64,000 bases of DNA from Marinobacter excellens HL-55 (GTDB lineage: Bacteria > Pseudomonadota > Gammaproteobacteria > Pseudomonadales > Oleiphilaceae): NCBI GenBank assembly GCA_001314845.1, contig LJZQ01000001.1, positions 1 through 64,000 on the forward strand, written 5' to 3'. Positions 55,288-63,000 of the stretch are shown piece by piece; position 1 is the first letter of the stretch, and each line of letters starts with the position of its first letter. Position numbers and translations under genes: made by a program. The notes beneath the pieces are model-generated. The model ran no database searches. It had not been told where the DNA came from and was given only the letters and a program-made list of their open reading frames with translations.

Positions 55288-55980
55288 TCAATCCGCCCAC
55301 AGGCGCGCCCGAAACCCGCTGCGCCGCCACAATAACGCCAGCCAAAGTGCATGCACGTTGATCAGCAGCGCCAGCACCCACTCAAAGGCATCGTCTTTCT
55401 GGCTGTACCACTCCGGCACCACCGCGGTCAGAATTACCGAGAGAATACCCACGGCCAGCGTCAACTGGCAAAGACGCAACAGGCGAAGACCAGTGGTATG
55501 CCACCGGGGATGATTCATCAGGCAGGCGCTGACCAGCAACTGGCACAGATAGGTGAACGAGAAGTACAGAACAACGCCAATACGGCGAGTCAGGTTAAAG
55601 CCGTCCCCCGCATGGCCCAGCGCCAGGGTATAAAAGCCGAGGGCAGTGCAGGCAATCAACCCGAGCCATGGAATCCAGGCCACCCGCCACGCGCGGACAC
55701 CAAGCTGGCGTAACCAGAGACTGTTCAGCCACCAGAACAGAATCCCCAGTATGGCCGCTGGCAGCATGGTCCCTTTAAAAATGAAATAGGCGGTACCGTG
55801 GCGCCCGGTGCGGCTGATGCTGGTGCAGCTGTCCCAGTAGGGGATGCACCAGGAAATGTGTCCTTCCACCACCGATACAACAAACGTAAGGTGGATGGTC
55901 ACTATGGGAATCAGCGCAGCGGCCAATGCCAGCCACCACAGTGTTAATGATCGATGTCCCATACCTTCTGATCCTGACAT
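55288..55980 (-). CDS. integral membrane protein, Frag1/DRAM-like
   Basis: About 230 residues with six hydrophobic segments, such as WWLALAAALIPIVTIHLTF and LLVSACLMNHPR. The extracellular loop CIPYWDSCTSISRTGRHGTA and the following KGTMLPAAILG recur in Frag1/DRAM/Sfk1-like proteins of gammaproteobacteria. The start is unsure (ATG 55980 or 55962). Function unknown. Confidence 0.75.
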   Translation of the reverse strand: MSGSEGMGHRSLTLWWLALAAALIPIVTIHLTFVVSVVEGHISWCIPYWDSCTSISRTGRHGTAYFIFKGTMLPAAILGILFWWLNSLWLRQLGVRAWRVAWIPWLGLIACTALGFYTLALGHAGDGFNLTRRIGVVLYFSFTYLCQLLVSACLMNHPRWHTTGLRLLRLCQLTLAVGILSVILTAVVPEWYSQKDDAFEWVLALLINVHALWLALLWRRSGFRARLWAD

Positions 55981-56127
55981 GGCTTTTCTATACTCAACAC
56001 CATCTGAACCTATCTGGCAAACGTAGTAGCAAGTCGAAGAATACGGCAGAGTCTGGGTGCAGACAGCCGCCAAAGAGGTCATACTCGCCCTGACATTGGC
56101 TAATAATCCACCGAAGAAAAAACACCA

Positions 56128-57093
56128 ATGAACTCTGAGATACCATCCATCAACCTGCCTGCCCTACCTGACAAATCGATTCCGGACTCAGACATCTCAG
56201 CCGCAGGCCTGCAGGCCGTGCTCGATAATCTTGATGCGCTGGTGTATGTGTCTGATCTGGAGACCCACGAACTTCTTTACATGAATGCCTTCGGCCGGCG
56301 CATCTGGGGCGCCATTGACGGCCGAAAATGCTGGCAGGTTCTGCAGGACGGCGACGGCCCCTGTGTGTTTTGCACCAATCACCTGCTGGTATCGAACGAA
56401 GACTCACCGAAACCGCCCCACGTCTGGGAATTCCAGAACCAGCTCGACCAACGCTGGTACCAATGCAGGGACCAAGCCATTCGCTGGACCGATGGCCGCC
56501 TGGTGAGACTGGAAATTGCCACGGACATCACAGAACGGAAACAGATGGAGCTGGCACTGCAGGAGGCCCATGAACAAGCCCGTGCGGCTGCCCTCACAGA
56601 CGAACTGACCCGGTTACACAATCGCCGGGCCTTCTTCGAGTTCGGCGGCCAACTGCTCAGCCAGGCCCGACGCCATCAGTCCCCAATGGCGCTGATCATG
56701 ATGGACCTGGATTTCTTCAAGCGGGTTAATGACACCTATGGCCACGACGCAGGAGATGAGGTGCTCAGACAGGTCTCTGCCGTGCTGCTGGAACGAGTCC
56801 GGGAGTCCGATATTGTGGCAAGGATGGGGGGCGAAGAGTTTGCCCTGCTGTTACCGGAAACCGGCACGCAGAAAGCCAGAGAACTGGCCGAGCGATTACT
56901 GGATTTGTTGCGGTCGTTGGCCGTGGTCCATCGTGGTCACACCATTCAGCCTAGTGCCAGTTTTGGCATCACCACCCTGACCGCCTGGGATCAACGGCTC
57001 GAAGACCTGCTTCATCGGGCCGATCGTGCGCTTTACCATGCCAAGGAAAAGGGACGCAGCCGGGTGAGCATGGACACCGATCACTACGGCTAA
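56128..57093 (+). CDS. PAS-GGDEF diguanylate cyclase with Cys-rich PAS
   Basis: 321 residues. A PAS domain (about 25-145) contains KCWQVLQDGDGPCVFCTN, a Cys-x9-Cys-x2-Cys pattern that could bind metal or respond to redox. The GGDEF domain (about 160-315) has RMGGEEFALL with an RxxD inhibitory site (RESD) five residues before. No membrane helix. Start ATG 56128 has only an A-rich leader. Confidence 0.92.
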   Translation: MNSEIPSINLPALPDKSIPDSDISAAGLQAVLDNLDALVYVSDLETHELLYMNAFGRRIWGAIDGRKCWQVLQDGDGPCVFCTNHLLVSNEDSPKPPHVWEFQNQLDQRWYQCRDQAIRWTDGRLVRLEIATDITERKQMELALQEAHEQARAAALTDELTRLHNRRAFFEFGGQLLSQARRHQSPMALIMMDLDFFKRVNDTYGHDAGDEVLRQVSAVLLERVRESDIVARMGGEEFALLLPETGTQKARELAERLLDLLRSLAVVHRGHTIQPSASFGITTLTAWDQRLEDLLHRADRALYHAKEKGRSRVSMDTDHYG

Positions 57094-57113
57094 TCCACCA
57101 GCCCACATCCCGT

Positions 57114-57941
57114 TTATTGTTCGCCAACGTACCGGACGGTGTACTCCTCAATCAGCGTGTCCAGACGCTTTTGTTCGGAGAGAAGAGTCAGCCTTTCCAT
57201 GAAAGCCTCTCGAAACGCCACTGAGTTGCAGGATGATCGCTTCGGAAACGCAAAGAACAGCCCTTCCCTGCTAACAGGTGGATCGAGCGCGACGAACTGA
57301 TCGGCAAGGCCCAAACGCCCGAGTTTCACCCGTCCCTGTAGCTTTTCGTACAGCACGTAATCTACCCGTTCGGCCAACGCCATCAGAAACGACTGATCGA
57401 TGGAACGCACCCCATCAATCATCAGGTTCTCAACAGCGTACTGATCAAAACGCTGACCAAAACTATTGTTGATCAGTGTGCCACCCTGCTTGCCTTTAAG
57501 ATCCGGCCAATGGCGGTAAACGAACGGCCGGTCTTTCGGCACCCAGACATTGGTGGGCAGGTGCATCATCGGAGGTACTACATAATCCATGTATCCGATG
57601 CGTTCGGAGGTCATAAATGCACCCGCCACCAGGTCGATCTCACCCAGCTGCGCCAGGCGCTGAACCCGAGCCCAGGAGCCCTTGTCACGGACCTCAACAT
57701 CAATACCCAGCGGCGCCACAATCTCTCGCAGAAACGCAGGTACGGCACCAATTAATTGGCCAGGCGCCTGATCTGACTGCCACAGCAATGGCGGATACTC
57801 CGGGTTACCGCTCACTACCAGAGTGTCACAGACAAAACCACTGCGGGTGTCTGCAAGAATGGGCAAGCTCATCACCAGAAGCAGAGCCACGACGCACGTG
57901 AAAAACCGGAACACAACATTCTGCAGCAGGACTACTCGCAC
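57114..57941 (-). CDS. orphan type-3 solute-binding protein
   Basis: About 275 residues. A signal peptide (FFTCVVALLLVMSLPILA) precedes an SBP_bac_3 domain with LGEIDLVAGAFMTSERIGYM. Likely amino-acid or small-molecule binding, but no ABC permease is nearby. Start GTG 57941 has GGAG 5 bases upstream; TTG 57965 is the other choice. It converges on the PAS-GGDEF gene. Confidence 0.8.
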   Translation of the reverse strand: MRVVLLQNVVFRFFTCVVALLLVMSLPILADTRSGFVCDTLVVSGNPEYPPLLWQSDQAPGQLIGAVPAFLREIVAPLGIDVEVRDKGSWARVQRLAQLGEIDLVAGAFMTSERIGYMDYVVPPMMHLPTNVWVPKDRPFVYRHWPDLKGKQGGTLINNSFGQRFDQYAVENLMIDGVRSIDQSFLMALAERVDYVLYEKLQGRVKLGRLGLADQFVALDPPVSREGLFFAFPKRSSCNSVAFREAFMERLTLLSEQKRLDTLIEEYTVRYVGEQ

Positions 57942-58090
57942 AAGCGCTCCAACAGGGAGTGGCAATGCACAGCCAATTAATTAACAAACTCAACTAACCC
58001 AGAGTATATCACTCTCACTGACTACCATAAGGCGCAATTCTTGATATCCCTCAATTTCTCCGATTTCTCCATCGAAGCCTTCACAAATCA

Positions 58091-58109
58091 AATGTTATAA
58101 CATAACATT
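58091..58109. promoter_or_regulatory. Zur box before DUF1826
   Basis: AATGTTAT, AAC, ATAACATT: perfect eight-base arms in a 19-base palindrome that fits the gammaproteobacterial Zur consensus (ATGTTATA..ATAACAT). It stands 39 bases upstream of the DUF1826 start. Confidence 0.85.
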
Positions 58110-58147
58110 ATCACCACTTTTGCATCCGAGCTTCCGCGGAGCCTGTC

Positions 58148-58786
58148 ATGACCCAGCTAGAAAACCAGCTTGCACACCCTGTCACCATCATCGGCAACCG
58201 GGCCGCATGCCTGGGAGAAATTCTGCGAGACGATGTCAACCTGGCGGTATGGGAACGAAGCCAGGATTTCAGCTGGGGCGGCTTTGTCACGGATTTCTGC
58301 AATCAGGCAGGTAATCTTGAGCGATTCGTCAGCCTCGAGCCGGGCCAAAGCGCTGCTACCGCATTACCGCGCTGGGCTCTTGATATCGCCGGAGCCAGGA
58401 ACTGGATTGACGATGTCGACGAGTTGATCGAGATGTACCAGTGTCTTTTTGAGCCTGAAGCGATAGGTCTTCGCATACATGTTCTGGCTGACACTATGTG
58501 CCCCAGATTTCATGTGGATCGGGTACCGGTGCGCCTGCTTTGCACTTACCGCGGGCCAGGAACCGAGTGGCTACCCGAACCCCTTGTTACCCGTCCCGCT
58601 GGCGAAGGGCCCCTGCCAGAGCAAACTGTGCCCGCAGATCAGATCCAAACGATGCCCACAGCCGCCGTCGCCCTCCTGAAGGGCGAGGCATGGGAAGGCA
58701 ACGAGGGCCGGGGACTGGTGCATCGTTCACCGCAGCCGAATGGCACCCCAAGACTGATTGTTGGCCTCGATTGGCTTTCATCCTGA
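58148..58786 (+). CDS. DUF1826 protein of the zinc-starvation response
   Basis: 212 residues. RFHVDRVPVRLLCTYRGPGTEW and the ending VHRSPQPNGTPRLIVGLDWL mark DUF1826, a family often found next to Zur boxes and zinc uptake genes. It has conserved His, Asp and Cys but no known activity. GGAG lies upstream of the ATG. A second Zur-like site lies after it. Confidence 0.88.
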   Translation: MTQLENQLAHPVTIIGNRAACLGEILRDDVNLAVWERSQDFSWGGFVTDFCNQAGNLERFVSLEPGQSAATALPRWALDIAGARNWIDDVDELIEMYQCLFEPEAIGLRIHVLADTMCPRFHVDRVPVRLLCTYRGPGTEWLPEPLVTRPAGEGPLPEQTVPADQIQTMPTAAVALLKGEAWEGNEGRGLVHRSPQPNGTPRLIVGLDWLSS

Positions 58787-58792
58787 ACCTTT

Positions 58793-58811
58793 AATGCAAC
58801 GTTATAACATT
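58793..58811. promoter_or_regulatory. second, degenerate Zur-like box
   Basis: AATGCAACGTTATAACATT: right arm ATAACATT identical to the perfect Zur box, left arm matching at 5 of 8 bases. It precedes the AztD-like lipoprotein by about 20 bases. Confidence 0.65.
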
Positions 58812-58831
58812 AAAAAAGAAGCGAGAATTCA

Positions 58832-60131
58832 ATGAAACTAGCACCCCCCCGCTCAAAAGCCGGTAACACCAAGGCTGATCATTACATCCCTGGTGGCAGC
58901 CTCAGCACTTATGCTTTCTGGATGCGGCGACAGCAGCTCCAGTGACGGTCACGACCACACAGAGATTGATACCGCCGGGCGCCTGGCCATTTATGACAGC
59001 ACCGGCTCAAAGATCAAGGTGATGGATCTGGATGACGGAAGCATACTGGAACAATTCCCCCTGGACGGCGAAGCTCCCCGCCTTTACCGATCACCAGACG
59101 CACGGTATGGGGTCGTCATCCAGCGCGGAGATGATCTGGTGTCCTTTGTTGACAGCGGACTCTATACCGAAGACCACGGCGACCACATGCATGATTACGC
59201 GGAAACGCCATCCATGCTGAGCCTGACGCTGAACGATCACCGGCCCACCCACTATTCCCTAGGCGAAGAGTATGGCGTGGTGTTCTACGACGGTTCAGCC
59301 AGCGCGGCCAACGCCAAGGTGACAGTCTTCTCCGACCACTCCCTTGAAAGTAACAATGAGGTCGCATCTCTGGGTCGTGACAACAACATGCATGGTGTTG
59401 CCAAGATGGCTGGGGATCGCCTGTTCGTTACCCGTCGTGATTCATCGTTCACCGATACGACCCTGCCAGCGGAAGTTGAGCGTTACCAGCTGGACGGTGG
59501 CAGGTTCACCCACGAACACCTCTACGCTGAACAATGCCCACGCCTGCATGGCGCGGCAGCCAATCACCACGCCTTGGCCTTCGGCTGCTCCGATGGCGTG
59601 CTGGTGATCGATCTGGAAGACGATACGTTCGCCTCGGAAAAGCTGGCTAACCCACCAACCCTGATCGACGGCAGTCGCATTGGCACCCTGGTTGCCCATC
59701 ATGACGTCGACACCCTGGTTGGCATTGCCGGAAACCAGCTTTTCGTCATCAACCCGGAAGATGCCGAGCCCTACCTGGAGTTGACTCTGGGCGAAGGCGT
59801 CACTCGCACTGCCCAGGGTTTTGATGGTCACGGCGAAAACTTCTACGTGTTCGGTAATGACGGCAAGCTTCGGTTGTTCGACCCGGCCGACAGCTGGGCA
59901 CTGGTTGCCACCCTGGACGTTATGGAACCTCTGGCAGAGGACGACCAGGTTGCGTTTACCGAGTCGGCCAGCGAAGACCGCCTGTTTGCACTGACACCGG
60001 ATGGTCAGTCCATCATTGAAATCGACACCCATGAGCGGGAGGTTCTACGGACCATCGCCCTGGACTTCCAGGCCGCCAGTCTGGTCTGGCTTGGCTTGAT
60101 GGATGATCACCACCACGATCACGCTCACTAG
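58832..60131 (+). CDS. AztD-like zinc-binding beta-propeller lipoprotein, start frameshifted by a C7 tract
   Basis: About 430 residues if intact. The in-frame part from 58893 runs through a lipobox (ALMLSGCGDSSSS), an N-terminal zinc motif SDGHDHTEID, a repetitive beta-propeller body and a His-rich end DDHHHDHAH. This matches the periplasmic zinc chaperone AztD of Paracoccus denitrificans in plan. ATG 58832 is the natural start, but seven Cs at 58844-58850 put it out of frame: with six, it reads MKLAPPAQKPVTPRLIITSL then VAASALMLSGC, a proper lipoprotein signal. No good in-frame start precedes the lipobox otherwise. Under Zur-like control. Confidence 0.75.
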
Positions 60132-60145
60132 CCGACACCAATCAA

Positions 60146-60178
60146 CAGCGCCGGCTGCCTAATGCATCGCCGGCGCTG
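60146..60178 (+). terminator. hairpin between the AztD-like and porin genes
   Basis: CAGCGCCGGC and GCCGGCGCTG pair perfectly around a 13-base loop. Only ATTTCATTT follows, so attenuation or partial termination within the zinc operon is likely. Confidence 0.55.
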
Positions 60179-60214
60179 ATTTCATTTCCTATGCAAGCAG
60201 TACGAGGATTCATC

Positions 60215-61330
60215 ATGCGTTTCACCCGCCTTCAAGCCAGCATACTCTCCACCTTGCTGGTGCCATTTGCGTCGGCCCAGGCCAATGAAATGAACCCGGA
60301 CATCAGCGTGGTTCTGGATGGCTATTACAAACAGAACGCCACCGCGCTGTCCCACCGGGACGAAGGCTTTGGGCTCGGGCACACCGAGCTGTCTTTGTCT
60401 GCCCCAATCGATGACCTGTTCGCAGGCCGCCTGACCGCGGTCCTGGAAGAGCATCACGGCGAAACCGAAGTGGCACTGGAAGAAGCCTACCTGCAGACCA
60501 CCGGTATGCCCTGGAACCTGAGTGTTCGGGGCGGCCGATTCCTGTCCCAGGTCGGTTACCTGAACAGTCGCCACATGCACGAAGATAACTTTGTCGAGCG
60601 CCCCGCCGCCTACCGGGCTCTTCTGGGCAGCCACTACTTCGACGACGGTCTGCGGGTCAACCTGCTGATGCCCACAGCGTTTTTCTGGCAGATCGGGGCG
60701 GAAGCTTTCAACGGGAATCGCCTGACGGAAGGTGACGAAGACATTGGCGTGTACACCGTCAACACTCGTTTCGGTGGGGACATCGGCGTATCACAAAGCT
60801 GGCAGGCCGGGCTGTCCTATCTGAACAACCGCCAGGTTCATGGTGACCATGACGGCGATCACGATCATGACCATGACCACGGTGATCATGACCACAGCCA
60901 TGCCGCCGCCTACACCGGCGAGAATCTCTATATCGCCGACCTGGTCTGGAAATGGTCGCCTGATGGCAACACCCGCCAGCAACAGCTGACGCTGAGCGGC
61001 GAATACCTGTACGCGGACGAACTGAACGAACATGCTCGCTCTTCAGATTACCACCAGGGCTGGTATACCTCCGCTGTCTACCGCTTTACCCCGCAGTGGT
61101 CTGTCGGTGCCCGCTATGGCCGGGTAGATCTCAAAGAAGCCCATGGTGACCACTTCCACGATCAGCAACTAAAAGAAACCGACGTGATGCTGGCCTGGTC
61201 CCGGTCCCACTTTTCGACTCTGCGCCTGCAGTACACGCACCAGAGCGCACACGGCTTCGATAACGCTGACAACACCGTCACCCTGCAATACGTGATGACT
61301 TTCGGAGCTCATGGTGCCCATGATTTCTAA
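60215..61330 (+). CDS. outer-membrane beta-barrel with His/Asp-rich loop, putative zinc porin
   Basis: 371 residues with a signal peptide (RLQASILSTLLVPFASAQA). Amphipathic strands run through the length and the end VTLQYVMTFGAHGAHDF is barrel-like. A loop at about 208-228 is nearly all His and Asp (HDGDHDHDHDHGDHDHSHA), and more His lie in HGDHFHDQQ. It sits inside a zinc operon, so it probably collects zinc at the cell surface. No TonB box seen. ATG 60215 has GAGG upstream. Confidence 0.85.
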   Translation: MRFTRLQASILSTLLVPFASAQANEMNPDISVVLDGYYKQNATALSHRDEGFGLGHTELSLSAPIDDLFAGRLTAVLEEHHGETEVALEEAYLQTTGMPWNLSVRGGRFLSQVGYLNSRHMHEDNFVERPAAYRALLGSHYFDDGLRVNLLMPTAFFWQIGAEAFNGNRLTEGDEDIGVYTVNTRFGGDIGVSQSWQAGLSYLNNRQVHGDHDGDHDHDHDHGDHDHSHAAAYTGENLYIADLVWKWSPDGNTRQQQLTLSGEYLYADELNEHARSSDYHQGWYTSAVYRFTPQWSVGARYGRVDLKEAHGDHFHDQQLKETDVMLAWSRSHFSTLRLQYTHQSAHGFDNADNTVTLQYVMTFGAHGAHDF

Positions 61331-62246
61331 GCCCAACAGCCTGACATGGTTGTTTGGCTGGCTGCTGGCGTTTGCCAGCATGCCGGCCAGCGCCAATCTG
61401 AATGTCTTTGCCTGCGAACCGGAGTGGGCCAGCCTGGTCTTGGCGTTGCTGCCGGATGCAAACATCACCGCCGCGACCACCGCCTGGCAAGACCCGCACT
61501 ACATCGAGGCCAGACCCAGCCTGATTGCCGCCATGCGTAAAGCCGACCTGGCCGTGTGCACGGGGGCGTCGCTGGAAGCCGGCTGGCTGCCTTCGCTGAT
61601 CTCAAGGGCGGCCAATCGCAAGATCCAGCCCGGTAGCGATGGGCTGTTCTTTGCCGCCGACCATGCTCCTCTGCATCAGAGTCGTGAGCACGTTGACCGC
61701 AGCATGGGGGACGTCCATCCGGAGGGCGACCCGCATCTGCATCTGTCTCCGGACGCTATTCCCCGGGTTGTCGATGCTCTGGCTAAACGTCTCGCATCCC
61801 TGGCCCCCGAACAGGCCACAGCTATCCAGCAGCGCTACATACGCTGGCGTGGGGACTGGAATCAGGAAAGACAACGATGGCGAGTAGCGGCCCAGAGACT
61901 CGAAGGCACCGGGGTGGTAACACAGCACTCTACATTTGATTACCTGCTGCGGTGGTTGAACGTTAATGTGGTGGCTGACCTTGAGCCCAAACCCGGTCTA
62001 CCGCCCAGCAGCCGTCACCTGAGAGACGTGTTGGCGACACCCAGCATATCTGACGCATCTGTTATTTTGGTAGCCTCCTATCAGGATGATCGTCCGGCAA
62101 CTTGGTTGTCCAACCAGTCAGGGATTCCGAAAGTCGTGTTGCCGGGCACTGTGACGGGAGAGCCCGGCCAACAGACCCTTCAGGAAGTCATTGGCTTGAT
62201 CATTGAGGCGCTGCTGGCACACCAGAGGGTTGAACATGTGGACTGA
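61311..62246 (+). CDS. ZnuA/AztC-like zinc ABC binding protein
   Basis: 311 residues with a signal peptide (FGWLLAFASMPASA). Metal ligands appear as in cluster A-I proteins: His in WQDPHYIEARP, His in DPHLHLSPDA, His in VVTQHSTFDYLL and Asp in YQDDRPATWL. A His-rich loop as in many ZnuA proteins is absent apart from HQSREHVDRSM. It overlaps the barrel gene by 20 bases; GGAG is 3 bases from ATG 61311 and 12 from ATG 61320. Confidence 0.9.
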   Translation: MVPMISKPNSLTWLFGWLLAFASMPASANLNVFACEPEWASLVLALLPDANITAATTAWQDPHYIEARPSLIAAMRKADLAVCTGASLEAGWLPSLISRAANRKIQPGSDGLFFAADHAPLHQSREHVDRSMGDVHPEGDPHLHLSPDAIPRVVDALAKRLASLAPEQATAIQQRYIRWRGDWNQERQRWRVAAQRLEGTGVVTQHSTFDYLLRWLNVNVVADLEPKPGLPPSSRHLRDVLATPSISDASVILVASYQDDRPATWLSNQSGIPKVVLPGTVTGEPGQQTLQEVIGLIIEALLAHQRVEHVD

Positions 62247-63000
62247 GTGGAGCTGGCTCTGGCCGGCTGTCACAGCCAGCGCCCTGATCTCAGTAGCACT
62301 GGTGCCGCTAGGGCACCGTGTTCTGGCCAGAGGCATGGTCTTTGCCGATCTGGCCATCGCCCAATGGGCAGCACTTGGCATTCTCCTTGCCGGCAATATC
62401 ATGCCAGGCGCTGATCACACCATCAGGCTATCAGGCAGTTTGCTTTTGGCACTCCTTGCCGTATCCGCCGTCAGTCTCGTGCTCCGTCTCATGGAGAGGC
62501 ATCGCGAGGCAATGATTGGCCTGTTGTACGCCGTCGGTGCAAGTTTAGCCACGCTTATCGTCAGTCATGACCCACATGGCGCCCATCGTCTGACGGCCAC
62601 ACTGGACGGAGATCTTCTATGGACCACGACGGGGAGCCTGTTGCCACTTGTCGTACTCGCCACCAGCGTAGTGTGGTGGCAGTTTCGGCTGCCTGAGCTG
62701 TGGATAAAACGTTTGTTCCTGCCTTTATTTGCGGTGGCTATCACGCTGACCGTGGAGCTTGCGGGCATTTATGTTGTGTTTACGTCGTTGATTGCAGCAC
62801 CTCTGCTGATCTGTCATTTGAGGGGCTATTCCATCGCTGTCGCTGTTGTGGCCTGTTTTATGGGGCATGCGCTCGGCACAGTCGTATCCGCATGGATGGA
62901 CCTTCCAACCGGCCCGAGCGTTGTCGTAGCGGTAATTCTCACCAGCTCTCTTGCAACACTGCGGGTTTACGGCAGAGGCCGTCGTCCAGTACCGAGTTGA
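62236..63000 (+). CDS. zinc ABC transporter permease (ABC-3, ZnuB/AztB type)
   Basis: 254 residues with about eight helices. ARGMVFADLAIAQWAALGIL is the ABC-3 start block, and DGDLLWTTTGSLL and FTSLIAAPLLICHLRGYSIA fit. ATG 62236 overlaps the binding-protein gene by 11 bases. No ATP-binding subunit follows; the next gene is on the other strand and overlaps its end by 34 bases. Confidence 0.9.
   Translation: MWTEWSWLWPAVTASALISVALVPLGHRVLARGMVFADLAIAQWAALGILLAGNIMPGADHTIRLSGSLLLALLAVSAVSLVLRLMERHREAMIGLLYAVGASLATLIVSHDPHGAHRLTATLDGDLLWTTTGSLLPLVVLATSVVWWQFRLPELWIKRLFLPLFAVAITLTVELAGIYVVFTSLIAAPLLICHLRGYSIAVAVVACFMGHALGTVVSAWMDLPTGPSVVVAVILTSSLATLRVYGRGRRPVPS

Noticed and set aside
60840..60905. 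A tandem DNA repeat
   Set aside because: The repetition comes from alternating His/Asp codons in the barrel loop; it is a protein feature and irregular at DNA level.
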